Below are positions 22,676-33,500 of a DNA stretch of 64,000 nucleotides, one piece after another. The notes under the pieces were generated by a model that saw only the letters and a program-made list of their open reading frames with translations, did no database searches and was not told the origin of the DNA. Every line of letters begins with the position of its first letter. Position 1 is the stretch's first letter. Position numbers and translations under genes: made by a program. Source of the DNA: Actinomycetota bacterium (lineage in GTDB: Bacteria > Actinomycetota > Aquicultoria > SURF-47); NCBI GenBank assembly GCA_003599235.1, contig QZJE01000014.1, positions 1 through 64,000 of the forward strand. The letters run 5' to 3'.

Positions 22676-24139
22676 ATGAACCAAACCAGATACGACCAAT
22701 CCCTACAAATTAGCGGCAAAGAACTAGTAGAAGAAGTTGATGTTTGTGTTATTGGCTCCGGTGCCGGCGGTGGGGTGATAGCCAGTGAGCTAGCTTGCCG
22801 GCGCCACAGAGTTGTTTTACTAGAAGCTGGCGGCTTTCAAACCAAGAAGGACTTTAATCAAAGAGAGTTCGATATGAACCGCAAACTGTATTGGGAAAAC
22901 CGCCTCTTAGAGTCCGAAGATACCGGGGTCGGCATGAGTGTAGCCAGGCTTGTCGGCGGGGGAACCGGAGTAAACGACGGAGTGGCACTGCGTTCTACGG
23001 CCGAGAACTTAGACCGCTGGGTCCAAGATGGGCTAAAGGGCTATTCGAGAGCAGACTTAGACCCTTATTATGAAAAAGTTGAAGAGATAATGCATGCCCA
23101 AACTTATCCCCGTTTTGAATGGAACCGCAATAATACCTTATTTGCCGAAGGTCTTGAGTCTCTTGGAGAAGAGCCTCACCCGGTTCCGGTCTACATTGTC
23201 GAATGTCATAAATCAGGTTTTTGTAATTTGGGTTGCAAGTACAATTCTAAGCAAGGAAACTTCCTTACTTATTTGCCAAGAGGGTTTACAAACGGATTAA
23301 GATTATACGCCAACACTGAGGCTTATAAGATAAACCTTAACCCTAAAGGAGAGGCTTATAGTGTAGACGCTCTTATTAGCACCGAAACTAAGGGTTTTCC
23401 GCCTACGGCCCTAAAAGTCCTGGCTAAAGTAGTTGTTTTAGCAGCCGGACCGATATACACCACCATGCTATTACTAAAAAACGGATTAGCAAACTCCTCG
23501 GGAAATGTTGGTCGAGGGCTATCTAATCACCCCTCAATTGCCGTTATTGGTGTTCATGATAGAGAAGTCCATCAATATAGGGGGACACCAATCCAGGTTG
23601 ACAAATTATACCCGCTGGGCCAAGGAAATTACGTTGTAGAAGCTAACAAAACCTACCCTATGGAGTTATCCTATATAATCCCCGGCTGGGGTAAAGAACA
23701 TAAAGAGCGCATGAAGAAACTAAATTACTTTCAAAATATATATACCTATGTTTCTGAAGACGAACCAATAGGAACGGTAACAATAAATAAAAGAACCGGT
23801 AAGCCAAGTATTAAAAAACCATTGACTGAAAAAGACAAAAAAGCTTTTTCTTTGGGGATGGCTAAAGCCAAGCAGATATTAAAAGCAGTTGGAGCGGGCG
23901 ATATTTTTACAACCCATTATGTCTCAGCCCATATTGAGGGAATGTGTAGAATGGGTCCGAACCCTAAAAAAGACGTTGTTAATTTACATGGTGAAACCTA
24001 TGATGTCCCTCGCTTGTTTATTGGCGATGCCAGCGTTTTTCCAAGACCGGTAGCGGTTAACCCAAGCCTTACCATTATGGCCATCGCCCACAAAACCGCC
24101 GAATACATTGATGCGGATGAAAAAGGATATTTTGGGTAG
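22676..24139 (+). CDS. GMC family FAD-dependent oxidoreductase
   Basis: A 487-residue flavoprotein, large subunit partner of the preceding gene. FAD-binding VDVCVIGSGAGGGVIASELACR, LEAGGF, GGGTGVNDGVALRS (the GMC loop) and the C-terminal LFIGDASVFPRPVAVNPSLTIMAIAHKTAEYI with the catalytic Asn-Pro-x-Leu-T region are all present. Residue H in HYVSAHIEGMCRMG may match the family's active-site base. Conserved cysteines in VECHKSGFCNLGCKYNSKQGN (about residues 180-200) form a GMC/glucoside-3-dehydrogenase-like motif with possible electron-transfer use. It probably oxidises a sugar, polyol or lactone. It starts 2 bases after the subunit 3 gene. Confidence 0.87.
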   Translation: MNQTRYDQSLQISGKELVEEVDVCVIGSGAGGGVIASELACRRHRVVLLEAGGFQTKKDFNQREFDMNRKLYWENRLLESEDTGVGMSVARLVGGGTGVNDGVALRSTAENLDRWVQDGLKGYSRADLDPYYEKVEEIMHAQTYPRFEWNRNNTLFAEGLESLGEEPHPVPVYIVECHKSGFCNLGCKYNSKQGNFLTYLPRGFTNGLRLYANTEAYKINLNPKGEAYSVDALISTETKGFPPTALKVLAKVVVLAAGPIYTTMLLLKNGLANSSGNVGRGLSNHPSIAVIGVHDREVHQYRGTPIQVDKLYPLGQGNYVVEANKTYPMELSYIIPGWGKEHKERMKKLNYFQNIYTYVSEDEPIGTVTINKRTGKPSIKKPLTEKDKKAFSLGMAKAKQILKAVGAGDIFTTHYVSAHIEGMCRMGPNPKKDVVNLHGETYDVPRLFIGDASVFPRPVAVNPSLTIMAIAHKTAEYIDADEKGYFG

Positions 24140-24160
24140 GTAATAACTAGTTGATATATT

Positions 24161-24976
24161 ATGAATGAAATCACTTTTAAGGAATCTAAAAAAGGAAGGA
24201 TAATTTATTATAACGAAGGGCTGCGTCCGCTGTATTCACCTTCAATTGAAACTGAAAGCACAGAGATAATTGCTCAAGCTTACGCAATTTTTTGGGCTGA
24301 CCAGACCTGGGAACATGCTTGGCTGCTAGAAAAGTTATTGCCCATAGACGACCTTGCAAAAGAGCATGAGGAAGCTAAACAATTCAAGGAAGCTCTAAGA
24401 GGATATTACGCCCAATTAAGAGATTTAGATATAGAAGCCAATACTTTCACTAATATTTCTGAAAAACTAATAACAGAGATAGGCGGTTTTATAGATTTTG
24501 AAAACGACTTAAAAAACAGACAACTGAAAGGAAAAATCTGCACCTTAATATATCCGTTATTTTTAGAACACACCGTAAGAGAACAAAACAGGTCACTCAA
24601 TCAACTACAAGCTCTAAAAGAAAATAAATTAGTATTTGACCGCCAAGAAATAATTACTTTCTGGTCACAGGCTATAGCCGAACATGCCGCTTTTTTTGCT
24701 CACTGGCTAGACCCAACCGAATCGCAAATAGAGGAAAAAACGCTGCACTATAACCAGCAATTCTTAAAAAGTTACCAAGAGCTAAACATTGAAATAGATA
24801 TTGATACCTTAATAGGAGATTTTATTAACTACAGCTCAGTTACATTAAATAATATAATTGAACACAAAATAAGAAGTATTATTTTCCCAGACTTAGCCGA
24901 CCACTATCGCAGGGAAGCCATCTTTTTTAGAGATCAGCTAAGAAAAGCTGAGTGGCTTGAGAAAAAGGCCGCTTAG
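24161..24976 (+). CDS. DUF2935 helical protein
   Basis: A 271-residue all-helical protein of DUF2935. Two similar bundles carry metal-ligand-like motifs: AIFWADQTWEHAWLLEKLLP near residue 42 and ITFWSQAIAEHAAFFAHWLDPTE near 165, each with E-H and acidic partners, with a further E-H in FLEHTVREQNRSL. These resemble hemerythrin- or ferritin-like helices, so metal binding is plausible; DUF2935 occurs in Bacillus and Clostridium, without a settled function. The gene is 21 bases after the GMC gene and closes the redox island. Confidence 0.8.
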   Translation: MNEITFKESKKGRIIYYNEGLRPLYSPSIETESTEIIAQAYAIFWADQTWEHAWLLEKLLPIDDLAKEHEEAKQFKEALRGYYAQLRDLDIEANTFTNISEKLITEIGGFIDFENDLKNRQLKGKICTLIYPLFLEHTVREQNRSLNQLQALKENKLVFDRQEIITFWSQAIAEHAAFFAHWLDPTESQIEEKTLHYNQQFLKSYQELNIEIDIDTLIGDFINYSSVTLNNIIEHKIRSIIFPDLADHYRREAIFFRDQLRKAEWLEKKAA

Positions 24977-24996
24977 CTAAAAACTCCTATTGTCAA

Positions 24997-25491
24997 TTAC
25001 TTATTTTTAATACTTATAACTGTACTTATTTCAACTTTCTTGGTACTGGTTTTCTCTACAATATTTAAGTAGCCTTGTTCGAATGTATAAGTTGTACCTT
25101 GGCCGCTACTATACTCAGCAGTCACTTTATACCCTTTTGACGGAAGCTCTTTCTTGTAAAAATCAACTACATCATCTTTGCTATCACTTGTTTCCCAGAC
25201 AGCAGTGTACCCTGCTTCTTTTGCAGAGCCCATCTTTGCACTATTGGTTAATTTAGCACCATCGTAAACCGGAAAATCTTCTGGGAAACCATCCGGTAGT
25301 TTAGTTTGGCTAGATGAGATTTCAGCTTCTCCTTCTTTGGTTTTAATCTTTACACTCTTACCATCCTCATCAACTTTTACTCCGGTTGCTTTCTCAACAG
25401 CTTGCTTAGCTGCACTTTTAAAAATGCTGTCACAGCCAGATAAAGCTAAAACAACCACTAAAACCAAACATATTACTACTATTTTTTTCAT
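24997..25491 (-). CDS. Lipoprotein of unknown function
   Basis: A 164-residue lipoprotein with lipobox ALSGC (Cys20). The mature part has an N-terminal helix (KSAAKQAVEKATGVKVDEDG), a strand-like stretch SVKIKTKEGEAEISSS, then LPDGFPEDFPVYDGAKLTNSA, a motif seen in many small bacterial lipoproteins and in DUF6591-like proteins, ending in a beta-rich domain with VVDFYKKELPSKGYKV. It lies 14 bases after the propeller gene at 25506 on the same strand, so it may be expressed with it. Confidence 0.75.
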   Translation of the reverse strand: MKKIVVICLVLVVVLALSGCDSIFKSAAKQAVEKATGVKVDEDGKSVKIKTKEGEAEISSSQTKLPDGFPEDFPVYDGAKLTNSAKMGSAKEAGYTAVWETSDSKDDVVDFYKKELPSKGYKVTAEYSSGQGTTYTFEQGYLNIVEKTSTKKVEISTVISIKNK

Positions 25492-25505
25492 TACTTCCTC
25501 CTATA

Positions 25506-27893
25506 CTACCTTACTCTTACTCTTGTATTCTTAGAAAGTGTAACCGCGTATTCTGCCTTATCAGCTCTAGTCTTTGGTATAAAGCGGGCTCTTAGGGTAC
25601 TAGACTGAGTTAACCTTAATTTAACAGCAGCAATACCCTTTTTATTGGTCCTTAACCTGGCTACATTAACCCATTTGGTCTTAGTTCTCCATTTCTTCTT
25701 AACCCTAACCCGATACTTTTTAAGCTTCTGAATTATCACAATTTTTCTAATAAGTTTCTTGTAATAGGTAACTTTTTTAAATCGCCTTGTCTTTTTAATC
25801 CGTACTTTTTTCTTATAGCGAGTAGCATCGGTTAAGCTTACTTTAAGCGTCACTTTTTTTCCTTTTCTAATAAGCCTGGCCCCAGCTTTTAAACCAACTT
25901 TAGCTCTCGAAGAATAACCGTATAGGCCTCGGTCGTTTCCTCCTACTAGCCCATCAAAAAGTAATGCGTAGAAGCTCTCTTGTTTTAAACCAGTGTAGTA
26001 AACTCCCCAGCTTTCTCCTCCGTCACCTGATTTGCATATAACGCCCTTAAGGCCGCTACCCTGTCCTGACAGATAGAGGGTGTTGGGAGTAGTGGACTTT
26101 TGAACCGTTAAAGTATCAAGATTATTAATATTTTCTAATCCTGCGGTTATCTTAGTCCACTTTGAACCATTATTAGTAGATTTATAGAACCCGCTACCCG
26201 CCGGATTACCACCTTGCCCAGTATCAGCATTAACAGTAGCATAAACAGTATTAGGCCTTTCCGGATCAGCTAGAACGCTGGTAACACCGGCATTAGGTAA
26301 TCCGCCACCAAGCTTAGCCCAAGCTCCGCCAGAATACTTGTAAATCCCTTTTACAGCCGCACTGTCCCGGCTGCTGCAGCCAACAAAAACATCGCCATCT
26401 TTAGCAACACTAAGAGAAGTTGCCGGTGCATTACTTGGAATATTTAAATTAGTCCAGCTTGCTCCTCCATCACTGCTTTTATATACAGAACCGGTATCAG
26501 TTCCAGCTAAATCATCGTATGCTTGGCAAGCATATAAAATATTCGCGTTACCAGGATGTGAAGCTATTTGATAAATGAAACCTTGCCCTGAACCCATTTG
26601 AGCAACATCTTGCCAAGAAGTTCCTCCGTTTGTACTTCGCTTTAAAGTACAGTTGCTGCCTCCATAGATTATAGTATTAGGATCATTAGGTTTAACCCAA
26701 ACTGCAAATGACTGGCTTCCTCCGGTACCAGTTACCGGATACTGCCAAGTAGGAGAAGAAGCGGTAAAGTTAGTTGTTTTAGCCAATCCTCCGTTAGCAG
26801 CTATCCAGACAACGCCCTTATTATTAGCTTGAGTAATATCATAAGCCTTAACCGAGGTTATTCCATCTGCTTTATCAGCCCAAGTCACTCCTCTATCAGC
26901 ACTCTTGGCAATGCTATAGTTACTGTTTGTAAAAAGGATATTCACGTTATTCGGATCGACAGCAAAATGATCGGCATAGATACTCGAAAGCGGGGTCGCG
27001 TTACTGACCTGATGCCAAGTGGCCCCATTGTCTTCAGTATAATTCTGCATAGCATACATCCGGCCGGCCCCATCAAAAGTTATATGGTTTGCCCCTATAG
27101 ACTGGCCGCCATCTTTTACTTCAGTCTCCCAAGTAGTCCCACCGTTATATGATTGAAAAGTTTTTGCAGCTGATCCACTACTGGATGAAACTACTATATG
27201 ATCATTAGTGTTAGGGTTAACTCCTATTGCTGATACATCCATGCTTTCAGGCAAAGCTACAGCTGACCAATTAGCTCCACCATCAGTACTTTTATAAATA
27301 TTAGAACTAGAATTATCTATAGCAGCGTAAAAAGTATCGCTTCCTGATGCCGCTGCAAAAGCTCCGAGTCTATCACCTGAACCAACTGTTACTAAGCTAA
27401 AACTGGCTCCGTTATTAGCACTTACCGCTAAATTTTGGGTTCCGTTATTTAAAGATACAAGCAACTTACTCCTTGCGTAAAGCATAGCTTGCCCTGGTAA
27501 ATTATTGGTTCCCATTTTGTTTGTAATATCGCTAAAACTAGCTCCGTGATTGGTACTCTTTATCAAAGAATCACCAACTAATGCATAAACATAACCGGTA
27601 GCCGGATCTACCTCTACTTGCTTACCGGTGCCGTAATTGGCCCCACTGGGAAGACCTGACCAGCTCTCTCCTTTATCAGCTGACCTAAAAAAGCCGTTGG
27701 GAGCCATAGTTGTTATATAGACATAGTTGCTAGTTGGATCAACACAAATGTCTTCGGCTTGACCGCCAAATAGCCCAAGGTTTGTAGCCACCGAATTAGT
27801 TTGAGTTTCTTTAATAGTTAAGACTGCGTTAGAACTAAAAGGAAAGAGACTTGCCAGGAGGAAAAGTACTGTGATTAAAGCTGTTTTTTTCAT
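25506..27893 (-). CDS. Secreted BNR/sortilin-like propeller with basic C-terminal module
   Basis: A 795-residue surface protein. A signal peptide (residues 1-23) precedes about 12 BNR-type propeller blades such as STDGGANWSAV, SSDGGASWTNL and KSTNNGSKWTKI, each with S/T-x-D/N-G-G-x-x-W, that fill residues 40-640. The last 140 residues form a Lys/Arg-rich beta-sandwich: RKGKKVTLKVSLTD, a run of KK-R strands, then RLRTNKKGIAAVKLRL, and a terminal RVRVR. A related module ends the delta-60 repeat proteins at 49157 and 53792. Sequence suggests cell-surface attachment; function of the propeller is unknown. A FliA-type promoter precedes it (27929-27955). Confidence 0.8.
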   Translation of the reverse strand: MKKTALITVLFLLASLFPFSSNAVLTIKETQTNSVATNLGLFGGQAEDICVDPTSNYVYITTMAPNGFFRSADKGESWSGLPSGANYGTGKQVEVDPATGYVYALVGDSLIKSTNHGASFSDITNKMGTNNLPGQAMLYARSKLLVSLNNGTQNLAVSANNGASFSLVTVGSGDRLGAFAAASGSDTFYAAIDNSSSNIYKSTDGGANWSAVALPESMDVSAIGVNPNTNDHIVVSSSSGSAAKTFQSYNGGTTWETEVKDGGQSIGANHITFDGAGRMYAMQNYTEDNGATWHQVSNATPLSSIYADHFAVDPNNVNILFTNSNYSIAKSADRGVTWADKADGITSVKAYDITQANNKGVVWIAANGGLAKTTNFTASSPTWQYPVTGTGGSQSFAVWVKPNDPNTIIYGGSNCTLKRSTNGGTSWQDVAQMGSGQGFIYQIASHPGNANILYACQAYDDLAGTDTGSVYKSSDGGASWTNLNIPSNAPATSLSVAKDGDVFVGCSSRDSAAVKGIYKYSGGAWAKLGGGLPNAGVTSVLADPERPNTVYATVNADTGQGGNPAGSGFYKSTNNGSKWTKITAGLENINNLDTLTVQKSTTPNTLYLSGQGSGLKGVICKSGDGGESWGVYYTGLKQESFYALLFDGLVGGNDRGLYGYSSRAKVGLKAGARLIRKGKKVTLKVSLTDATRYKKKVRIKKTRRFKKVTYYKKLIRKIVIIQKLKKYRVRVKKKWRTKTKWVNVARLRTNKKGIAAVKLRLTQSSTLRARFIPKTRADKAEYAVTLSKNTRVRVR

Positions 27894-27928
27894 TTTTGCT
27901 CCTTTGTAAACTGCTTACACTTCCTATT

Positions 27929-27955
27929 ATATCGGAACCTAGTACTAAAACTTAA
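27929..27955 (-). promoter_or_regulatory. Candidate FliA/SigD-type promoter of the BNR propeller gene
   Basis: On minus, TTAAGTTT (27948-27955), 11 bases, TCCGATAT (27929-27936). This matches the flagellar sigma consensus TAAAGTTT-N11-GCCGATAA at 13 of 16 positions and has the exact spacing. The -35 half overlaps the last codons of the P-type ATPase gene. Confidence 0.5.
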
Positions 27956-30449
27956 GGGTTTTTTTAAATTTTATTAATTCAAACCAAAATATACTTAATC
28001 CTCCAGCAATAAAACCAACCAATAAGTCTGCAAAACCAACAGATGAAAACAAAAACAAGCTCTTTAGAAAAGGTACAAAAAGCACTAAGAAAAGTAGAGA
28101 AATGGTTGCAGCCAGTACCCACCACAAAGCTTTGTTTGGTGTTTCTAACCTGCTAAAAGCGGTTTTAGTCCAAGAGCGGTTAGTTAATATTAAGCTTAAG
28201 TTAGAGATTACTAAAACAATAAATATCAGTGCTCTGGAGTGTGCCAGACTGTATGCATAGTAGAATGTCGAAGTATAATATACTGCTAGCAAAATAACTA
28301 ATACCATTGCCCCTTGCAGCAAAGAAAAGCCTACTGTTCTACTACTAAACAACGGCTCGCTAAGATGCCTCGGAGGCCTGTCCATAATGTCAGGTTCCGC
28401 CGGTTCTGACTCAAAAACAATAGATGAGGTGGGATCAATAATCAATTCTAAAAAAGCGATATGAATAGGAGCTAAAATCAAAGGCCATCTAAACAATACC
28501 GGAATCAAAGTCATGCCAACAATAGGTACGTGAACAGCAAAGATATAGGAGACTGCTTTTTTTAGATTCTCAAAAATGCGCCGCCCTATCTTTACCGCTT
28601 TAACAATCGAGGAAAAATCATCGTCTAGTAAAACTAAATCTGCCGTTTCCCTAGCTACATCAGTTCCACGCTGCCCCATAGCAATGCCGATATCGGCTGA
28701 CTTTAATGCTGGAGCATCGTTTACTCCATCACCAGTCATAGCTACCACTTCTCCGTTAGCTTTTAAGGCCTCAACAATGCGCAACTTTTGCTCCGGTACT
28801 ACTCTGGCAAAAACATTTACCGAATTTATCTTCTTTCTTAACTCAACCTCACTCATTTGATTAAGCTGCGAGCCGGTAATGATATTTCCGGTCAAGGTAA
28901 GCCCGATATTCTGTGCAATATTTCTAGCAGTTGAGGGATAATCTCCCGTTATCATAATCAGCCTAATCCCTCCGGCGTAACATTCCTTGATAGCTAAAGG
29001 AACAGATTCCCTGATCTGGTCTTTAAGCCCAATCAAACCCACAAACTCAAATTCATATTCATGTTCTACTTCCGGTATTTCTTTCCCCAGCTTAAAATAA
29101 GCCTTGGCTACACCTAGAACGCGCAAGCCCCTTTCAGCCATCTCTTCGATATCTTTAGCTAATTTTTCATTTTGCTCCTTAGTAAAATGGCACAGGTCAG
29201 CAATGGCCTCAGGAGCACCTTTGGAAGCAATCACATAGTTATCTCCCACAGGAGATCTCCAGACATGCGAAATAGCCATTAACTTCTTTGATAGGGGATA
29301 CTCACGAACCAAACTCCAGCTTTTGTGGAGATGCTCTGTTCCGGTAAGTGTTTTGGTACCTAAATCTTTTATTGCTTTTTCTAGCGGATCAAAGGGTTCT
29401 TTTTGGCTAGCTAGAATACCAAACTCTATTAGTTGATGAAAGTTTTCCGGTAATCCGTTAGTAGGATTTTCTGCATCATAGAGCTGTGTGTTGGCAAACA
29501 GTTCGCTTACACAAAGTTTGTTATGGGTTAGAGTTCCGGTCTTGTCTACACAAAGTACGCTAGCTGAACCAAGAGTCTCAACTGCCGGCACCCTTCTAGT
29601 CAAAACTTCGCTTTTTGATATCCGCCAAGCACCTAGAGCCAGAAAAACCGTAAGTACTACCGGAAACTCCTCAGGTAGGGTAGCCATGGCTAAAGTTATT
29701 CCAGCTAGGGTCGCTTGCAGCCAATCCCCCCTAGTAAGTCCATACAACACAATAACCAGTAAAGCAACCAGTAAACCGATAACTGCTAAGTTGCCTACCA
29801 GTTTTTTAGTCTCTTTCTGTATTAAGGTACTTTCAGGAGTGATTATCTTAAGAGCTTGGCCGATTTTGCCCATTTCCGTATCAGTACCGGTAGCTGTCAC
29901 TTTAGCTACCGCATAACCTTGAACGACTAGAGAACCCGAATAAACTCTTTTGTCATCGATTTTATTAACCGGTATTGATTCCCCTGTAAGCATTGACTCA
30001 TCAACATGGAGATTAGACGAGGATAATAAATTGGCATCCGCTGGTACCCGATCGCCTTCGGCCAGCACTATGATATCGCCCACTACTACATCGCGACCGG
30101 CAATACGTTTTTGCTCGCCATCCCTTATGACTAGGGCCCGGGGTGAGGAAAGATTTCGCAAAGCTTCAAGAGCACGCTCGGTTTTTCTCTCCTGGTAAAA
30201 AGTAATACCCATTACCACAAAGACAAAGCCCAAAAGAGCTAGGGCTTCCTGCGGGCTCCCAAGAAGAAGATAGACAGAGCCGCATGCAACAAGAAGTAAA
30301 AACATCGGCTCTTTGATAACATCATAAGCAATAGCAAAAGCATTTCTTTTAACAGCCGAAGGAAGTTCATTGTAGCCATCCCTAGCTAACTTCGCTTCCG
30401 CTTCTTCTTGGCTTAAGCCGCTTATTTTAGCAATATCAAATTCAGCCAT
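27945..30449 (-). CDS. P-type (P2, calcium-type) cation ATPase
   Basis: An 834-residue ATP-driven cation pump in the membrane. The cation-ATPase N-terminal domain (EEAEAKLARDGYNELP), A-domain loop DESMLTGESIPVNK, metal-site helix ATLPEEFPVVLTVFLALGAWRISK (PEEFP as in Ca/Mn pumps), phosphorylation motif CVDKTGTLTHNK, KGAPEA in the nucleotide domain and MTGDGVNDAPALKSADIGIAMG are all complete. About ten hydrophobic helices; length fits the family. The likely substrate is calcium or manganese exported from the cytosol. It lies 63 bases downstream of the ABC permease gene, on the same strand, with a GGTCAA-repeat in between. Confidence 0.88.
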   Translation of the reverse strand: MAEFDIAKISGLSQEEAEAKLARDGYNELPSAVKRNAFAIAYDVIKEPMFLLLVACGSVYLLLGSPQEALALLGFVFVVMGITFYQERKTERALEALRNLSSPRALVIRDGEQKRIAGRDVVVGDIIVLAEGDRVPADANLLSSSNLHVDESMLTGESIPVNKIDDKRVYSGSLVVQGYAVAKVTATGTDTEMGKIGQALKIITPESTLIQKETKKLVGNLAVIGLLVALLVIVLYGLTRGDWLQATLAGITLAMATLPEEFPVVLTVFLALGAWRISKSEVLTRRVPAVETLGSASVLCVDKTGTLTHNKLCVSELFANTQLYDAENPTNGLPENFHQLIEFGILASQKEPFDPLEKAIKDLGTKTLTGTEHLHKSWSLVREYPLSKKLMAISHVWRSPVGDNYVIASKGAPEAIADLCHFTKEQNEKLAKDIEEMAERGLRVLGVAKAYFKLGKEIPEVEHEYEFEFVGLIGLKDQIRESVPLAIKECYAGGIRLIMITGDYPSTARNIAQNIGLTLTGNIITGSQLNQMSEVELRKKINSVNVFARVVPEQKLRIVEALKANGEVVAMTGDGVNDAPALKSADIGIAMGQRGTDVARETADLVLLDDDFSSIVKAVKIGRRIFENLKKAVSYIFAVHVPIVGMTLIPVLFRWPLILAPIHIAFLELIIDPTSSIVFESEPAEPDIMDRPPRHLSEPLFSSRTVGFSLLQGAMVLVILLAVYYTSTFYYAYSLAHSRALIFIVLVISNLSLILTNRSWTKTAFSRLETPNKALWWVLAATISLLFLVLFVPFLKSLFLFSSVGFADLLVGFIAGGLSIFWFELIKFKKTLKF

Positions 30450-30454
30450 AGCTT

Positions 30455-30507
30455 AATGGTCGTAGGACAGGGGTCAAAGGTCAAGGGTCAATGCAATTAC
30501 CCATTGA
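30455..30507. repeat. GGTCAA-type short palindrome between ATPase and ABC permease
   Basis: GGGTCAA, AGGTCAA and GGGTCAATG are arranged in tandem and mirrored by CATTGACC around GCAATTACC. It lies between two genes of the same direction and may be part of an RNA hairpin or another family of extragenic palindrome. Confidence 0.5.
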
Positions 30508-30511
30508 CCAA

Positions 30512-33500
30512 TTATTCGTATCGAAGCGCTTCTGCCGGATATACTCTGGAAGCTTGTAGAGCCGGAATATATGTAGTCAAAAGCGACGCTCCGTAAGCCA
30601 TGGCCACTATTAGCGCTAAGTCTATAATAGGTACAGAAAACTTAATACCAGGCATAGTCTTAGCCATAAAGTCCATTACATTCTTGGATAGCATCCATCC
30701 CAAGACCATACCGATAGCAATACCCAGCAAAGCTACAAAACTGGACTCCAACAGAAAAGTATTTAAAACCATTCCTTTTCTAAAACCAATAGCCCTAAGA
30801 GCCCCAATCTGCTGACGCCTCTCTACTACCGAGCGGGCAGCAATTACCCCTAAGCCGGCAATGCCTACCACTAAACCAAATCCCATAAATCCTTGGATTA
30901 AACGGTTAATCATCTTATTGGTGGCAGTGAAGTTATTGATATCTTCTTTAAGAACTGTAGTTTGCATGCCATTTTCATAAAACGTCTTTGATAAGTTTTT
31001 TGCGATTTTTTCAACGTTTTTACCTTTCTTAACCTTAAACCAGTAAGTGGTTGCTGGGATCTCTGACGGAGGTATCTTGGCAGCCGGAACCATACCGCTA
31101 GCAATAGCCATTTTCATCTGAGGGCTAAGTTCAACCTTCATCGCCTTATTTATAGTGTCTTGAGAAGTTATCATCTGCCCATAGGCATACATGGCTAAGT
31201 CAGTTACTACTCCGATTATTTTAAGTTTAGTTACTTTTTTAGTAGCCGGATTTCTAATCTCTAAGTATGCATTGTCCGGAATCTTTTTATCATCACGGTA
31301 AAAACCCCTAACTCTAAATGGAGGTTTTTGCTCGCCAACATCGTAGTCGGTTTTAGCCGAAACCAAATTAGTGTGAATTACCACCAGATTAGGCTTGTTA
31401 ACTAAAGCTTTCCATACCGCCCGGTTGGTCTTATAACCTTTGCCTTTAAGCCTGATGTCATAGCCAACATGATTAGCATAACCTTTGTCGATACCTTGAA
31501 TAGCATACTGTTTCCAAGCCTTATTCTTAGCATCTTTTTCACGTACATCCACCCCGGCCATCGAAAAGCTGCCAATAGAAGAAAAATCCTTCGAGCTTAC
31601 TTTAATACCATCCTCATCTAAAGTCTTCTTAATATCCTTAATGGGGTTAGTGTAGCCGGTAATGCCTTTAATACTAAAATCTCCAGTCATAGTTTTGATG
31701 TCGTCGTAGAGAGGCTCAAAAGAAGCCAGCATAAAACTCATGAAAACAATGGTAAAGACGATTAGCGAAAACATAGCTAGAGCAAGACCGGTTCTAAAAC
31801 GACTCTTCATAGGATAATTTACAGCAATTTTAAGCATTGGTGGAAGTCCCTTTAATTTGCCAAAAACTGTAGTTACCCCTTTTAACAATATATCGGAGTT
31901 ATACATTACAATCCAAATTGCTCCGGCAACCAATGCTATTCCTGAGACGAAGAACATTTCAATTCCTGATGTCATATTCTTAGCCCAAGGAAAAACGACA
32001 TTGCTGACATTGGGGGGAATAAGCCAGACAAACAAAAGGCCTGCGCCTGAGATAGAAAAAGTTATTCTTTCCGGCACATAAAGGCATCTTGCAATTAGGG
32101 GTATACCGATAATTATAAAAGATATGCCCGTAAAGAAAGGAGCTTGATGGTTAGCTTTAAGGCCGGAAAATACTAATAGAATACCAAATGCAGTTATCGT
32201 AGAAGCTGCAACTATTCTTTTAACTGTACCACCTTTTTTAACAGGCTCAGGCAAATCCCGAATGGCTCTCACAATATTAATATGACCTGCCCGCCAGGCA
32301 GAAAACAACACAATAACAAAGGTAGTGATTACTCCTAAAGCATAAGCAATAATTAAGCTTTTAGGATTGATATAATAATGCAGCTTTAAAGCTCCGCCGA
32401 AACTGGCTCCACCGAAAGCCTTGGCTAACACTTTAACCATAGCCCAGCCAACCACAATTCCCAAAGCAGAGCCCACAGCCGCTGACACTACCGCATAAAC
32501 ACTTCCTTCATATAGAAATATCCGTAAGATGTCTCGGCTTTGAGAACCAAGAGCTCTAAGAACTCCCAGCTCTATTTTGCGCTCAGCAGCCAGCATCACA
32601 AAAATCAAGAAGATAAGCATTATACCGGCAATAGTTGAGAACTGACCGAACACCAAGAAGATACTGGAAAATGAACTTGCTGCTTCAGTAGCATCATCTA
32701 AGGCTTTCTTTTTCTCATCTTTTATCTCAAGACTACTATTTTTATATACCGGTTTTAATTTATTAATTACTGCTTTAGTATGCTTAACTCCTTCAATATC
32801 ATTTCCTTTATTGGAGATGGCAATGATATTAATTTTACTTTCTTGGGCAAAAAGCTCCTGAACGCGCTCAAGCTTCATTACTGCTGCACAATCTTTAGAT
32901 GGTTTGCCCCCTTTGTCAAAAATGCCAGCTACTTTGACCGTTTCTTTGCCGGTAGCTAAAAAGAGCTTAATCTTGCCACCCTTTTTTACGTCTAGTTTTT
33001 TAGCCGCTTCGCTATTTAGATAGATCTCATCATTAGCTAATTTTTTAACGATAAGTTTTTTGCCAGAAGCCGTAGTTAAGGGTGCAATTTCTTTGCTGTA
33101 GCTATTTTGAACACCCATAATCGTCAAGTCAGGTAGATTCTGGCGGCTTGCTGGACTTGCTGCTGGTGTGGTCTCTCTAAGAATCGCTGCTACTCCGTCG
33201 ACTAGTTTAGTCGGCAAAGCGTCTAGGGTTTTGTCCAAATATTTTTGCTCAAAATAGCTATTGCTCGAAGAAGCAGAGCCCACATTCATCATGTTAGTAG
33301 TCCTAGTTGATTTGGCTTTGACTTGCACAATTTCATCAGTTGGCCCCAAATCATCCAGAGCGTTTTTCTTGATGGAATAGTTCATGGTGTCACCAGTAAT
33401 AAGCGAAGCTGATATTAATAAAGTAGCCAGCATCAACCCTAAAACAATGAGGCTGGTTTGTATTGGGTGGCGCCAGATATTACGCACACCGGTTTTAAAA

